Shown here: one piece after another, positions 17,990 to 27,899 of the stretch
Numbering within the stretch: position 1 is the first letter of the stretch
Layout of the letters: every line of letters starts with the position of its first letter
Origin: Lachnospiraceae bacterium
GTDB lineage: Bacteria; Bacillota; Clostridia; Lachnospirales; Lachnospiraceae
Direction: 5' to 3'
Length of the DNA: 64,000 nucleotides
NCBI GenBank assembly: GCA_910576335.1
Contig: CAJTIU010000008.1
Coordinates: forward strand, 124,001 to 188,000
Notes under the pieces: generated by a model
Seen by the model: the letters and a program-made list of their open reading frames with translations, nothing else
Database searches by the model: none
Told to the model about the DNA's origin: nothing
Program-made: the position numbers and the translations under genes

Positions 17990-18988
17990 CTATATCCTCC
18001 TTACACTCCCCCGCTCCACAAAATCCGTGCAGACCTGGATCTTCTTCTTAATCTTATTCACATGCTCCACTGCATAGAGCAGTTCTCTCACAGCAGTCTC
18101 CCCCATCTCATGCTTATACACATGTATCGTTGTAAGCGGCGGATTCGAGATTGCTCCATAGGAAATATTATCAAACCCTATAATGGACACATCCCCGGGA
18201 ATATCATATCCCGACTCTCTAAGAGCCTGCATAGCGCCAATTGCAATGACATCATTATCCGCAAAGAACGCTGTCGGAAGCTTCTCCACCTCCTTCAGGT
18301 ACTGCTTCATCCCCTCATACGCAGTCTCAATACGTGTTCCGACCGTTGGCAGGAATTCCTCAATGATATCAAGTCCATGTTCTTCCATCACACGCTTATA
18401 ACCGATCTCCCTGTACTTAAATGCCTGTATGCGGAAATCCCCCCGTATATATCCAATCTTCCTGTGCCCCCGCTCCACAAGATATTCCACCGCCTTTGCG
18501 GCAGAATCCGTATTGCTTATCAGAACACTGTCAAAAAAGTATCTGTCACTCCAACCGTCAAGCAGAATAATCTTATTCTGTGCATGTGTATAGGGTTCAA
18601 AATCCTCCTCTGTCATCTCTGTTCCCAAAAGCACCACTGCGCTCTCTGTATCTGACAAAATCTCCTGAAGCCGGTTCTCATACGCCGGGTCAGTCACATC
18701 CATATGGCAGAACACTGTCTCGTATCCCATCTGCTTCGCCTGATGCTCGACGCCTTCAATAACCGTAGGGTGGAACGTGCTGTCATCAATAATCAGCCCA
18801 TTCCTCCTGAATATAACAAATCTGATCTTTTTCACCCGGTCTCCTGTCCGGTATCCCATCTCCTCTGCAACCTTAATAATCTGCTCTGCAGTCTCCTTAT
18901 TAACGCCCCTTTTATGATTCAGGGCATTCGAAACCGTAGCAGGCGAAAACCCTGTAACCTCACTAATCTTACGAATACTAACCTTCAT
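17990..18988 (-). CDS. LacI-family transcriptional regulator (paralogue 2)
   Basis: A 332-residue LacI protein. I start it at ATG 18988 ([24 protein letters not shown], with AGGAT upstream), trimming 30 residues of upstream frame that carry no homology. The effector domain includes [19 protein letters not shown] and NPPLTTIHVYKHEMG. It closely resembles the LacI protein at 2189-3199, including the recognition helix [10 protein letters not shown], so the two probably bind related operators. It is convergent with DUF1593 paralogue 3 and divergent from the binding-protein/kinase genes. It probably controls the secreted protein genes; this is inferred from position and the operator-like palindromes. 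Confidence 0.92.
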   Translation of the reverse strand: MKVSIRKISEVTGFSPATVSNALNHKRGVNKETAEQIIKVAEEMGYRTGDRVKKIRFVIFRRNGLIIDDSTFHPTVIEGVEHQAKQMGYETVFCHMDVTDPAYENRLQEILSDTESAVVLLGTEMTEEDFEPYTHAQNKIILLDGWSDRYFFDSVLISNTDSAAKAVEYLVERGHRKIGYIRGDFRIQAFKYREIGYKRVMEEHGLDIIEEFLPTVGTRIETAYEGMKQYLKEVEKLPTAFFADNDVIAIGAMQALRESGYDIPGDVSIIGFDNISYGAISNPPLTTIHVYKHEMGETAVRELLYAVEHVNKIKKKIQVCTDFVERGSVRRI

Positions 18989-19049
18989 ATCCTGCAATCC
19001 TTCCGTCCATATCACTATTCTGTTGAATAGCTGCCAGTCTCCTTCTTTT

Positions 19050-19078
19050 ATTATAGACAAAAACAAAAAAGATGGCAA
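19050..19078 (-). promoter_or_regulatory. Promoter of LacI paralogue 2
   Basis: Minus strand TTGCCA (19078-19073), 17 nt, TATAAT (19055-19050), about 60 nt before the start codon. Confidence 0.75.
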
Positions 19079-19125
19079 GCATTTAGTTTTTTTTCGTTCA
19101 GGTTGAGGACATTATTCACCCCATA

Positions 19126-19134
19126 TGGTATAAT
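19126..19134 (+). promoter_or_regulatory. Extended -10 promoter of the binding-protein/kinase operon
   Basis: TGGTATAAT at 19126-19134 is an extended -10 element; a weak TTGAGG lies 20 nt upstream of the hexamer. Divergent from the LacI promoter. Confidence 0.6.
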
Positions 19135-19199
19135 GTTCTCAATAAAAGCAGATCGCAAATATGAAATATAAAATCGGTACGAGAGGAGACGATGCAGCA

Positions 19200-20417
19200 A
19201 TGTCTGAGAGGATACCCGGAAATACCTCCAAAAGGCGGAAGATTACAAATCAGGGAAAAAAGCAATACAGATTTCTCATATATTTCCTATTCGTTATGGC
19301 AGTCTGCGGCTGCTGTTTTGGAGTGAGCGGATGCAAAAAGGCGGACGGGAAGGATTCCGAATCCTTAAGAGGAGAGAATCCGGACAGCAGCAGTCAGACA
19401 GGCCATAAAGAAGATGGAAATTCCACAAAAGAAGACGATGCCTCTGGCATGAAGGCGGCACACGCAGTTAATTTTGACCAGGAGCTGGACGGTTATCAGC
19501 CCCTGAAGAAGAAATATAATTTCTATTTTACTTATAAGCTTATTCATCCCTGGTGGGATGCGGTCGCAATTGGCATTGAGGACGCGGCGAAGCAGTATGA
19601 GCAGGAAGGAATTATTATTAATTATGAGTATCTTGCGCCCGAAGAGGTATCTGCGCAGGATCAGATCCAGCGTATAACTGATGCGGCAAAGAGGGATTTT
19701 GATGTAATCGGAGTGGACGTTGCGGATGCTGCCGCAGTCACTCCTGCAATCAACAGGCTTCTGGAGAACGGGCAGAAGGTTATGACATTTTCAAGCTCTG
19801 ATGCTTCTAAGGAGGACGGCTGCAACCGTATTGCCTATGTCGGGAACACCCACAACTACGAAGACGGGGCTGACCTTACAGAAGCACTCTGCAAGAAGCT
19901 TGGGTTTAAAGGCAAGATTGCCGTCCTGGTGGGGACAAAGGGCGCGCCGTGCCACGAAGAAAGGGCCGAGGGCGCCCGCGACGTGATTGCAAAGTACCGT
20001 GATATGGAAATCGTGGAGACTGGGTACGATGAAGATTCTGTGGAGAAGTCCTATCAGTACGCGAAGGAGTTTCTTGCACGCCATAAGGATCTGGCTGGAA
20101 TTGTCTGCTGCAATATGAACAATCCGGTCGGTGCGGCAAGGGCGGTCATCGAAGCAGGAAGAGAAGACGGGACTGTGATTGTCGGTATGGACCACGACCG
20201 GGAAGCGCTCCGGTATCTCAGGGACGGAGTTATCTATGCCCTGGGAGTCCAGGACTGCTATTCCATTGGTTTTGATACCGTTCAGGTGGCCGTTAAGATA
20301 GCGGATGGCTGTGTTCCGGGAAAGGCGTACCCCGAGAAGACAGAAGAGATCACAACAATTATTTATAAAAACGATGCAGCGGCAATGCTGCAGACATTAT
20401 ATGGTTTATTAGATTAG
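19200..20417 (+). CDS. Sugar-type substrate-binding lipoprotein, probable sensor partner
   Basis: A 405-residue exported protein. Start at ATG 19200 is preferred because AGGAG lies 11 nt upstream; the in-frame ATG at 19161 adds 13 residues but has no ribosome binding site. A hydrophobic segment ends in the lipobox VSGC, so it should be lipid-anchored. A Ser/Asp/Glu/Lys linker is followed by a type 1 periplasmic-binding fold of the ribose/galactose kind ([53 protein letters not shown]). No ABC permease or ATPase genes follow. Instead a hybrid kinase starts 16 nt downstream, so it probably presents a ligand to that kinase rather than feeding a transporter. Confidence 0.85.
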   Translation: MSERIPGNTSKRRKITNQGKKQYRFLIYFLFVMAVCGCCFGVSGCKKADGKDSESLRGENPDSSSQTGHKEDGNSTKEDDASGMKAAHAVNFDQELDGYQPLKKKYNFYFTYKLIHPWWDAVAIGIEDAAKQYEQEGIIINYEYLAPEEVSAQDQIQRITDAAKRDFDVIGVDVADAAAVTPAINRLLENGQKVMTFSSSDASKEDGCNRIAYVGNTHNYEDGADLTEALCKKLGFKGKIAVLVGTKGAPCHEERAEGARDVIAKYRDMEIVETGYDEDSVEKSYQYAKEFLARHKDLAGIVCCNMNNPVGAARAVIEAGREDGTVIVGMDHDREALRYLRDGVIYALGVQDCYSIGFDTVQVAVKIADGCVPGKAYPEKTEEITTIIYKNDAAAMLQTLYGLLD

Positions 20418-20433
20418 TTGTAAGGAGCAAGAG

Positions 20434-23400
20434 ATGAAACATTCAAAGCAGCTTAACATAAATGAACAGCAGAAAAGGCAGACCATCGCATTTTCCATAT
20501 GGGGAGGCATTGCGATTGCCGCGGTTCTGGTCATTACAACATTGTGGGTGGCCGCAAGAGCAGGGAAGGGCACGGACCAGGCTGTAGGCAGGGTCAGCGA
20601 ATTCTATATGGAGGAACTGGCAGGGAGAAGGTCACAGGTGGTCTCCGGGGAACTGAATAACCATTTCAGACACCTGGAAAATGCCCTGGGTGTGTTGGAT
20701 GAGTCTGATCTTAAGTCACAGGAATCACTGCGCAGCTTTCTCGGGAGAACCCGGAGGATTCTTGGTGTGGATAAGTTTGCCATGGTGGATGAGGATGGGA
20801 TTGTCTATGCGCAACACAGCACGACGTCAGGCCTTAGCCGCTACAGCTTTCTGTCAGAAGAACTGACAGGGCCTGTAATCAGCACAACCAATCTTTATGG
20901 TGCGAAGAAACAGGTTATACTTGCCATGCCTGTTGATGGGATCTCATTTCAGGGGCGGCAGATTAAGGTGTGTTTTATCCAGATTAATATTTCCGATATG
21001 TTAAGCTCCCTGACACTGCAGGCCAGTGACAACGAGACTTACTGTAATCTCTATTACCGGAACGGCGAGAGTCTGACGAATGATGATTTCGGGTATCTGA
21101 CGGCGGGAAAGAACGTTCTTTCTGCACTTGAGGATGCAGTGATGGAACAGGAATCCGACTACCAGAAGCTGAGGGATGACTTTGCAAATGGCAGGCGGGG
21201 GCAGATATCCTTCACCTACCTTGGTACTGAAGAAGTTCTCTGCTATGTTCCGATCGAAGGGACAGACTGGATGCTGACCGTTCTGATCCGGGCTAACGTG
21301 ATCAGCGAACAGATCGGCTCAATCAGCGAAGTGATGATGACGAATGGCATTATACAGATTGTCATTACAGTGGTTGTAATGCTTGTAGTCTTCCTTGGCC
21401 TGATCCGCCTGACCCGCAGGAATGCACGCATCCTCCTGGAACAGGAAAAGGCGGACGGAAAAAGAATCCGGGAAGCTTATGCCCAGATTGAACGCGAACA
21501 GACTGACATGGAGAATATCCATACGGCAATGGGCTCCGGCCGCTGGAGCATGGATTTTAACGAGAGCGGGGAGATGGTTTCCTGTACATGGACAGATGTC
21601 TTCCGCATAATGCTTGGATATGAAAGCAAAGAAGATTTTCCCGATAAGCTGGAATCCTGGTCTGATCTGCTTCATGAAGACGATAAAGACTGGGTAATGA
21701 AAGAATACTGGGACACTGTAAGAGATTATACAGGCGCGAAAAACTATGATGTGGAATACAGACTTATGACCAGACATGCCGGATGGCGGTGGTTTCATGC
21801 GGCAGGCAGGCTTTCCAGGCGGCAGGACGGCTCGCCAATCACCTTTGTCGGGCTATTCGTTGATATAAATGATGAAAAGCAGATGGAGGAACAATTGGAA
21901 CGGCAGAATTTCAATCTGCAGGATGCGCTTGCGGCTGCGCAGCACGCCAACAGGGCGAAGACAACATTTCTCAATAATATGTCCCACGATATCCGGACGC
22001 CTATGAATGCTATCATAGGATTTACGTCGCTTGCCGCCGCACACATTGACAACCGGGAACAAGTGCAGGATTATTTGTCCAAGATCACCACATCCAGTAA
22101 TCATCTGCTCAGTCTGATCAATGATGTACTGGATATGAGCCGTATTGAGAGCGGCAAGATGAAGATTGACGAAAAAGAGGCCTCCCTCCCAGAGATCATG
22201 CATGACCTGAAGACGATTGTGCAGGCAGATATTACCTCCAGACAGCTGGAATTCTTTATTGATACGGACGATGTGGTGAATGAACATATTCTGTGCGACA
22301 AGCTCCGGCTGAATCAGGTTCTTCTGAATCTGCTTAGCAACGCCATGAAGTTCACAAAGCCCGGCGGGGTTGTCGGAGTCCGCATCATACAGAAAGGCAA
22401 TGCACCTGAGGACTTCGCATCCTATGAGTTCCAGGTAAAGGATACTGGTATTGGCATGAGCCAGGAATTCCAGAAACATGTCTTTGAGCCGTTTGAACGC
22501 GAGAGGAGCAGCACTGTCAGCGGAATCCAGGGAACCGGGCTTGGTATGGCGATTACCAAGAACATTGTGGATATGATGGGAGGAACTATCTCGGTAGAAA
22601 GCGAAGAGGGGAAAGGATCTACTTTTACCGTAGAGCTCCTGTTCAAAACATGTTCCGGGCCTGTAAGGCAGGAGGTGATCCCGCAGCTTCGGGAACTCCG
22701 GGCGCTTGTGGCAGATGATGATTTTAATACCTGCTCCAGTGTGACTAAGATGCTGTCTACGATCGGAATGCGTCCGGACTGGACAACCTCCGGCAAAGAA
22801 GCAGTGCTGCGTACCAGGCTTGCTGTAGAACAGAATGACGAGTACGCCGCATACATTATAGACTGGCTGATGCCGGATATGAATGGCATTGAAGTCGTGA
22901 GACGGATCCGGGGGATTATCGGAGAAGAGAAGCCGATTATTATCCTGACCGCCTATGACTGGTCTGATATAGAAGAAGAGGCAAGAAATGCGGGCGTCAC
23001 GGCGTTCTGTTCAAAGCCGATCTTCTTATCTGAGCTCCGGGGCGTTCTGGAGGCTCCGTATATGACCGCCATGGATACGAAAACGACCGCGCCGGAAAGG
23101 GAAGTCTCATTTGAGGGCCGGAAGATACTTCTGGCTGAGGATAATGAGCTGAATCAGGAGATTGCAGCAGAGATTCTCGGAGAAGCCGGATTTACCGTTG
23201 ATGTGGCGAATGACGGGGCAATTGCAATAGAAAAGCTTGATGCCGCCGGATCCGGACACTATGACCTGGTTCTGATGGATATCCAGATGCCAATCATGAA
23301 CGGTTACGAAGCAGCCAGGAGAATCCGGGCATTCAAAGACCCTGAGCTTGCAAATATCCCGATCATCGCAATGACCGCCAATGCATTTGACGAGGACAGA

Positions 23401-23502
23401 CAGATGGCTCTCGACGCTGGGATGAACGGCCATATCGCGAAGCCCATCGACATACCTAAGCTGTTGGAACAGTTAAAAGAAATATTAAGCGGCAGCAGCT
23501 AG
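20434..23502 (+). CDS. Membrane hybrid histidine kinase with PAS and two receiver domains
   Basis: A 1022-residue sensor. Transmembrane helices at about 18-42 and 305-328 bracket an extracellular sensing domain of Cache-like size (43-300). Then come a PAS_3 domain (about 355-480, GSGRWSMDF), HisKA with phospho-acceptor His near 517 ([17 protein letters not shown]), HATPase_c (about 615-735, GTGLGMAI), a first receiver (phospho-acceptor Asp in DWLMPDMNG) and a second receiver ([10 protein letters not shown]). No HPt or DNA-binding output is present, so a phosphorelay to another protein is expected. It lies 16 nt after the lipoprotein gene, a probable ligand-sensing partner. The architecture resembles the other hybrid kinases here (42732-43952 and 62420-64000). 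Confidence 0.93.
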   Translation: MKHSKQLNINEQQKRQTIAFSIWGGIAIAAVLVITTLWVAARAGKGTDQAVGRVSEFYMEELAGRRSQVVSGELNNHFRHLENALGVLDESDLKSQESLRSFLGRTRRILGVDKFAMVDEDGIVYAQHSTTSGLSRYSFLSEELTGPVISTTNLYGAKKQVILAMPVDGISFQGRQIKVCFIQINISDMLSSLTLQASDNETYCNLYYRNGESLTNDDFGYLTAGKNVLSALEDAVMEQESDYQKLRDDFANGRRGQISFTYLGTEEVLCYVPIEGTDWMLTVLIRANVISEQIGSISEVMMTNGIIQIVITVVVMLVVFLGLIRLTRRNARILLEQEKADGKRIREAYAQIEREQTDMENIHTAMGSGRWSMDFNESGEMVSCTWTDVFRIMLGYESKEDFPDKLESWSDLLHEDDKDWVMKEYWDTVRDYTGAKNYDVEYRLMTRHAGWRWFHAAGRLSRRQDGSPITFVGLFVDINDEKQMEEQLERQNFNLQDALAAAQHANRAKTTFLNNMSHDIRTPMNAIIGFTSLAAAHIDNREQVQDYLSKITTSSNHLLSLINDVLDMSRIESGKMKIDEKEASLPEIMHDLKTIVQADITSRQLEFFIDTDDVVNEHILCDKLRLNQVLLNLLSNAMKFTKPGGVVGVRIIQKGNAPEDFASYEFQVKDTGIGMSQEFQKHVFEPFERERSSTVSGIQGTGLGMAITKNIVDMMGGTISVESEEGKGSTFTVELLFKTCSGPVRQEVIPQLRELRALVADDDFNTCSSVTKMLSTIGMRPDWTTSGKEAVLRTRLAVEQNDEYAAYIIDWLMPDMNGIEVVRRIRGIIGEEKPIIILTAYDWSDIEEEARNAGVTAFCSKPIFLSELRGVLEAPYMTAMDTKTTAPEREVSFEGRKILLAEDNELNQEIAAEILGEAGFTVDVANDGAIAIEKLDAAGSGHYDLVLMDIQMPIMNGYEAARRIRAFKDPELANIPIIAMTANAFDEDRQMALDAGMNGHIAKPIDIPKLLEQLKEILSGSS

Positions 23503-23525
23503 AGCGTGTTTCAAACACGCTCTAG
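23499..23525. terminator. Perfect hairpin at the end of the hybrid kinase gene
   Basis: CTAGAGCGTGTTT pairs perfectly with AAACACGCTCTAG around one C; the kinase TAG stop is inside the stem. There is no U-run after it, so it may stabilise the mRNA 3' end rather than terminate. Confidence 0.5.
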
Positions 23526-23558
23526 ACCTAACACGAAAATCTATTTAGGAGGACAGCC

Positions 23559-24287
23559 ATGACAATAGCATTAATAGACGATTCCCGCGATGATCTTGAA
23601 GTACTTTTCGATTACATATGTCGTTATTGCCAGGAACGCCGAATACATGTGCATATTGAAAAGTTTATCAGTGAACTTGCATTTTTACGTTCAGCAAACC
23701 GTACAGCCTATGACCTTGTATTTCTGGACATCTATATGCAGCAGGCCTCAGGAATCCAGGTTGCCCAGAAGCTCCGTGAAAAGCATCCGAAGTGTCAGAT
23801 CATTTTTACCACTGCCAGCAAAGATTATGCCGTAAAAGCATTCCGGCTCCAGGCACTGGACTACCTTGTAAAGCCCTATACTTATGAGCTTCTCACAGAA
23901 GCGTGTAACCGTTATGAACAAGTGGCAGCAAAGTTTGCGCACTATATAGAGCTAAAAGAGGGACGCCACTATACCCGTGTTCTTATTTCTGATATTATAT
24001 ATACGGATTATCACAACCATTATATTCAGATCCATACAAGTACATGTCAGATCCGTTCTTACATGTCTTTCGGCGAATTTGCACCAATGCTGGATCCCTA
24101 TCCGCAGTTCCTCTGGTGCTACCGGAACTGTATGGTTAACATGGATTATATTGAATCTTTTGACAGCTCCGACTTTATCCTTAACAACGGAGAACGCCTG
24201 CCCATTGCCAAGGCAAGAAAACAGGAGATTACGCAGGCATACGCCAACTATATCTTTGATTACGTTAACGGCGGAACCACCTTATGA
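23559..24287 (+). CDS. LytTR-family response regulator (AgrA-like)
   Basis: A 242-residue response regulator. Residues 1-120 form a receiver with the acidic pair in LIDDSRDD, phospho-acceptor Asp in LVFLDIYM, the conserved Thr in IIFTTASKDYA and Lys in LDYLVKPY. Residues about 138-235 are a LytTR DNA-binding domain (YIELKEGRHYTRV, YTDYHNHYIQIHT, FLWCYRNCMVNMDYI). Such proteins bind paired direct repeats and control secretion, competence or quorum functions. AGGAGG lies 8 nt upstream of ATG. The gene overlaps the GHKL kinase downstream by ATGA, so the two form a translationally coupled pair. No agrB or agrD peptide gene is visible nearby. Confidence 0.93.
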   Translation: MTIALIDDSRDDLEVLFDYICRYCQERRIHVHIEKFISELAFLRSANRTAYDLVFLDIYMQQASGIQVAQKLREKHPKCQIIFTTASKDYAVKAFRLQALDYLVKPYTYELLTEACNRYEQVAAKFAHYIELKEGRHYTRVLISDIIYTDYHNHYIQIHTSTCQIRSYMSFGEFAPMLDPYPQFLWCYRNCMVNMDYIESFDSSDFILNNGERLPIAKARKQEITQAYANYIFDYVNGGTTL

Positions 24288-25621
24288 CACTGGCATATAC
24301 CCTCAATACCATACTCTATACGGTACCATGCTTTGTGCTCCTTTATCTTACTTTTAGAAAACATATTATTCCCCCTGCCATTCCCAGGTTAGTTGCTAGT
24401 ATAGTTCTTTTTTCCATAATCTCTGTTCTTGGATCCTATACCTTCGCAGTCTTGATCACGTCCTCTCTGAGCCGGACACTATTTTCGGTGCCGCTTATCT
24501 TTGTCGGTACCGCTATTTTCTGCGGCATTGCGGACTTTACCTTCTGGCAGGGGGTATTCATTGTCTCTGCAGCGAAATGCTACGCGGAAAACGTCCGTCT
24601 CATTTCCCTGTTCCTGTACTTCACGTGCGCAAAGAGGCTTCCCAACATCTCCAGCCTTCAATTTGCCGGCACAACATTTATTGTCACACTGTTTTCCTTT
24701 TATGCCATATATCAATTTTTCACAAAGCTTCTTCTCCCGGCGCTTGAATGCACGTTTGCCCTTAATACATGGCAGATCCTTTGGGTCATACCCATATGCA
24801 ATACTGTAATTCACACACTCCTTGTATCGCCAAATATTGCAAATCTTTCCTTTTTTCCCGGGAATGAATTTTACTTCATCCCTCCATTGTGGACGCTTCT
24901 GACATTTTCCACTAACGGAATCCTCCTGCGAATGATCATTGACATCAGTCAGAATGCCCGTCTTAAGGAAGCGCTGCAGTTGTCAGAAACCCAGATTACC
25001 GCACAGCAGAAGCAACTGGAAAGCCTTCAGAGCCATATGGAACAAGTCCGGCGCATGCGCCACGATTCACGGCATCATGTCATGGCGCTAAGAGGCCTCC
25101 TGAAGAATAGCAGAAACGAAGAAATCGAAGCCTACCTCCGCGAACTGTCTGACCATATCCCCTCACTGCCTGAAAACTACTGCGATGACCCTTCAGTCAA
25201 TGCACTGCTGTGCCATTACCACAGTCAGGCGAAGGACGAGGGAATCTCCGTCTCCTTCCTTATCAGCATTCCAGAGGATCACCCGTTTTCCAGTACTGAT
25301 CTGTGTATTATACTGGGTAATTTCTTGGAAAATGCAATTGAGGCATGCAGGCGCATGAAATCATCAGACAAGTTCATTTCCCTTAAAATGACTCTGCACA
25401 GACGGCTCACTCTTGTAATTATGACCGAAAATAGCTATGAAGGTGCAGTACTACGTGCCAGGGACGGCTCCTTCCTTTCATCAAAGGAAAAGAACCGGAA
25501 AGGTCTCGGCATCTCTTCTGTACTACATGTCACCGAAAAATATAACGGAATCCCCCGTTTTGAATACCAGGATAATGTATTCAAGGCCTTCCTGCTTTTA
25601 AACGCAAAGGAACAGCCGTAA
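24284..25621 (+). CDS. GHKL-domain sensor histidine kinase (AgrC-like)
   Basis: A 445-residue membrane kinase. Six or so hydrophobic segments occupy residues 1-225, a short coiled-coil linker follows (QLSETQITAQQKQLESLQSH), then the phospho-acceptor region RRMRHDSRHHVMALRG, and a GHKL ATPase (about 335-440) with the N box ILGNFLENAIEAC and the G box KGLGISSV. This is the plan of AgrC-type peptide-sensing kinases paired with LytTR regulators, and the start codon overlaps the upstream LytTR gene. The inducing ligand is unknown; without an agrBD pair nearby it may sense an exogenous or distantly encoded signal. Confidence 0.9.
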   Translation: MTLAYTLNTILYTVPCFVLLYLTFRKHIIPPAIPRLVASIVLFSIISVLGSYTFAVLITSSLSRTLFSVPLIFVGTAIFCGIADFTFWQGVFIVSAAKCYAENVRLISLFLYFTCAKRLPNISSLQFAGTTFIVTLFSFYAIYQFFTKLLLPALECTFALNTWQILWVIPICNTVIHTLLVSPNIANLSFFPGNEFYFIPPLWTLLTFSTNGILLRMIIDISQNARLKEALQLSETQITAQQKQLESLQSHMEQVRRMRHDSRHHVMALRGLLKNSRNEEIEAYLRELSDHIPSLPENYCDDPSVNALLCHYHSQAKDEGISVSFLISIPEDHPFSSTDLCIILGNFLENAIEACRRMKSSDKFISLKMTLHRRLTLVIMTENSYEGAVLRARDGSFLSSKEKNRKGLGISSVLHVTEKYNGIPRFEYQDNVFKAFLLLNAKEQP

Positions 25622-25638
25622 TAAACGGCTGTTCCTTT
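25606..25638. terminator. Hairpin terminator between the AgrC-like kinase and rplL
   Basis: Perfect 14-bp stem AAAGGAACAGCCGT / ACGGCTGTTCCTTT that includes the end of the kinase gene. The downstream T-run is short, so efficiency is uncertain; it could serve both convergent transcripts. Confidence 0.7.
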
Positions 25639-25710
25639 GTATAATTATAATTACGATTCGCGCTTTTTCATTCATCCGCGCAGGATGCTATGAAAACAGT
25701 CCCCGGTCAA

Positions 25711-26085
25711 TTATTTCAGATTAACCTCTGCACCTTCAGCCTCAAGCTTAGCCTTAATCTCCTCAGCCTCTGCTTTGGAAACTGCCTCTTTTACTACCTT
25801 CGGAGCACCGTCAACTACTGCCTTAGCTTCCTTCAGTCCAAGACCTGTAATCTCACGTACAACCTTAATAACCTTAACCTTGGAAGAACCAGCTGATACT
25901 AACTCAACATCAAACTCATCCTTCTCCTCTGCTGCAGCTGCCTCTCCGCCTGCTGCTGCAACTACTACACCTGCTGCTGCAGATACACCAAACTCTTCTT
26001 CACATGCTTTTACCAGATCATTTAACTCTAATACTGATAACTCTTTGATTGCATCAATAAATTCAGCTGTTGTTAACTTTGCCAT
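25711..26085 (-). CDS. rplL: 50S ribosomal protein L7/L12
   Basis: A 124-residue protein of normal length. It has the N-terminal dimerisation region ([20 protein letters not shown]), the Ala/Glu hinge ([18 protein letters not shown]) and the C-terminal factor-binding domain ([25 protein letters not shown]). L7/L12 forms the ribosomal stalk on L10 and recruits translation GTPases. AGGAGG lies 9 nt before ATG. It is last in the cluster: rpoB, which usually follows rplL in Firmicutes, is not downstream; convergent signalling genes are there instead. Confidence 0.98.
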   Translation of the reverse strand: MAKLTTAEFIDAIKELSVLELNDLVKACEEEFGVSAAAGVVVAAAGGEAAAAEEKDEFDVELVSAGSSKVKVIKVVREITGLGLKEAKAVVDGAPKVVKEAVSKAEAEEIKAKLEAEGAEVNLK

Positions 26086-26220
26086 TTTATTTTCCTCCTA
26101 TAAAATATTTCTCATAATAACCATGAATCCGTTTTAGCCGAATCCACCGCGCCAGGCATTCCGGCCTGCGGCGCATATCATCTTTGCACACATACATATC
26201 CACCGGTACGGAAAAATCCC
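26086..26220. other. rplJ-rplL spacer with short dispersed-repeat relic
   Basis: The 135-bp spacer contains an imperfect GC-rich hairpin. Its CCGCGCCAGG (26147-26156) and CTGCGGC segments resemble the dispersed repeat at 26860-26981 and 51434-51571, so it may be a third, degraded copy. Confidence 0.35.
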
Positions 26221-26766
26221 TTACTCAGCCGGTGTCTCTGCTGCTTCTGCCGGAGCTTCCTCTGCCGGCTGGCAATTCTCTGCTCCTCCCTGCTCCGCAA
26301 TCTGGTTAAGAACACGTGCAAGGTTGGTAATCGGTGACTGCAGGCTTCCAAGGAGCTTGGATAACAGCTCTTCTCTTGACGGAATTGCTGCAAGTGCCTG
26401 CAGACCTGCCTGGTCGTAAGCTTCGCCTTCGACCACGCCTGCCTTTAACTCAAGCGCCTTCGCATCCTTCGCAAACTTCGCGAGGATTCTTGCCGGAGCG
26501 GTCGCGTCATCTTTGGAAACTGCAAGTGCGCTCGGGCCTTCCAGATACTCGTCTAAAGCTGCAAACTCTGTTCCTTCAAAGGCTCTCTTCATCATTGTGT
26601 TTTTACAAACCTTGTAGATGATACCCGCTTCTCTTAACTGTTTACGAAGCGCTGTGTCCTGCGCAACAGTAAGTCCGCGGTAATCTACCAGTACAACGCT
26701 CGCTGCGTCTTTTACGTCTTCTGCGATTGCCTGTACAACCGGCTGCTTTAATTCAACTTTTGCCAC
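26221..26766 (-). CDS. rplJ: 50S ribosomal protein L10
   Basis: A 181-residue stalk base protein. The start is GTG at 26766 (VAKVELKQPVV), 8 nt after GGAGG; upstream in-frame codons lie in the leader and match nothing in the family. The conserved VVLVDYRGLTVAQDTALRKQLR and KNTMMKRAF region binds 23S rRNA, and the C-terminal helix binds L7/L12. The extreme C-terminus is a low-complexity Glu/Ala tail (EEAPAEAAETPAE). Expression is probably feedback-controlled through the L10 leader upstream (26982-27110). Confidence 0.97.
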   Translation of the reverse strand: MAKVELKQPVVQAIAEDVKDAASVVLVDYRGLTVAQDTALRKQLREAGIIYKVCKNTMMKRAFEGTEFAALDEYLEGPSALAVSKDDATAPARILAKFAKDAKALELKAGVVEGEAYDQAGLQALAAIPSREELLSKLLGSLQSPITNLARVLNQIAEQGGAENCQPAEEAPAEAAETPAE

Positions 26767-26859
26767 GAATGGTACACCTCCTTCTATATTTGTCAGCAGC
26801 AGTCCGGATGGTTCCACTGCCGCTGTCGTTCTGACTGCTAAAGGATATTATATAAAATA

Positions 26860-26981
26860 GAATGTGCCCCCGGCACATTCTCGCGCCGAGCGCGGTCGCT
26901 TGCGACACACTGCATCTTCGCGCGAGTGCGCATCCCCCCGGAGGGTTTTTGTGATATAGGGAACGAAGTTTCCTATATCGC
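26860..26981. repeat. Dispersed repeat D, copy 1, between L10 leader terminator and rplJ
   Basis: Read on the minus strand, it begins right after the attenuator T-run with GATATAGG...CTTCGTT...CCTATATC, then CACAAAAACCC and CGGGGGGATG, and ends with GGCGCGAGAATGTGCC and a perfect AATGTGCC/GGCACATT hairpin. The same ordered blocks occur at 51434-51571. No open frame. Confidence 0.75.
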
Positions 26982-27110
26982 AAAAAATCCCTCTGTGCCA
27001 AAAGACATAGAGGGATTATTAATTCAAAATAATCGAATTCAACTTTCCTCGGCAGGCGTCTCTAGAAACTTACGCGCTTATGCGCACCTGCTGTCTCTGG
27101 CAGTCATTGC
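26982..27110 (-). ncRNA. Ribosomal protein L10 leader with attenuator
   Basis: The minus-strand transcript has the L10-leader signature: ACAGCAGGTGCGC, a variable arm, GTAAGTTTC, then CGCCTGCCGAGG, placed upstream of rplJ. It is followed by a terminator hairpin (CCCTCTATG / CACAGAGGG, 26988-27016) and a T-run. In known cases L10(L12)4 binds this RNA and represses its own operon. Confidence 0.8.
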
Positions 27111-27116
27111 GTTGCT

Positions 27117-27145
27117 ATTATAGCATTATATATTTTCAATGTCAA
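27117..27145 (-). promoter_or_regulatory. Consensus promoter of the rplJL leader
   Basis: Minus strand TTGACA (27145-27140), 17 nt, TATAAT (27122-27117): an exact consensus promoter, so rplJL can be transcribed independently of the upstream rpmG-rplA genes. Confidence 0.85.
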
Positions 27146-27154
27146 TAACAAAGA

Positions 27155-27847
27155 TCAGGATAATCTCATCGGATTAATCTTGACACTCGGTCCCATCGTA
27201 GATGTGAGGACAACACTCTTTAAGAACTGTCCCTTTACCGCTGCCGGTCTTGCTTTGTTAATTGCATCGATTAGCGTCTGGAAGTTGTCCGTAAGCTGTT
27301 CCTCTGTAAAGGATGCTTTACCTAACGGCACATGGATAATATTGGTCTTATCGAGTCTGTACTCGATCTTTCCGGCTTTAATCTCCTGGATCGCCTTTGT
27401 GACGTCCATTGTTACTGTACCGGCCTTCGGGTTCGGCATAAGACCCTTCGGTCCAAGTACACGTCCGAGACGTCCTACGACACCCATCATATCCGGCGTT
27501 GCAACTACTACGTCGAACTCAAACCAGTTTTCCTTCTGGATTTTCGGGATCAGCTCATCTCCGCCTACATAATCTGCTCCGGCAGCCTTAGCCTCCTCTG
27601 CCTTTGCATCCTTTGCAAATACAAGAATGCGGACCTTCTTGCCTGTTCCGTGCGGAAGTACAACCGCACCACGGATCTGCTGGTCAGCGTGACGTCCGTC
27701 ACAGCCTGTTCTCACATGAGCTTCGACCGTCTCATCAAATTTTGCTACTGCAGTCTTTTTTACTAATGCTACTGCTTCTGCAACATCATAGAGCGTTCCC
27801 CTGTCAATTGCTTTCGCAGCTTCAACATATTTCTTTCCTCTTTTCAT
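27155..27847 (-). CDS. rplA: 50S ribosomal protein L1
   Basis: A 230-residue protein of normal length with all L1 landmarks: [58 protein letters not shown] and [16 protein letters not shown]1 binds the mobile L1 stalk of 23S rRNA and helps release deacylated tRNA. AGGAGG lies 9 nt before ATG. It follows rplK by 52 nt in the same transcript. Confidence 0.98.
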   Translation of the reverse strand: MKRGKKYVEAAKAIDRGTLYDVAEAVALVKKTAVAKFDETVEAHVRTGCDGRHADQQIRGAVVLPHGTGKKVRILVFAKDAKAEEAKAAGADYVGGDELIPKIQKENWFEFDVVVATPDMMGVVGRLGRVLGPKGLMPNPKAGTVTMDVTKAIQEIKAGKIEYRLDKTNIIHVPLGKASFTEEQLTDNFQTLIDAINKARPAAVKGQFLKSVVLTSTMGPSVKINPMRLS

Positions 27848-27899
27848 CTAAATAAACCTCCTTGTGGTAATGTCGGGATACCCCTCCCACTTGATAATA

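Noticed and set aside
23559-25621. Complete agr quorum-sensing locus
   Set aside because: Only the LytTR regulator and GHKL kinase are present; no AgrB-like protease or AgrD-like peptide gene was found on either side.
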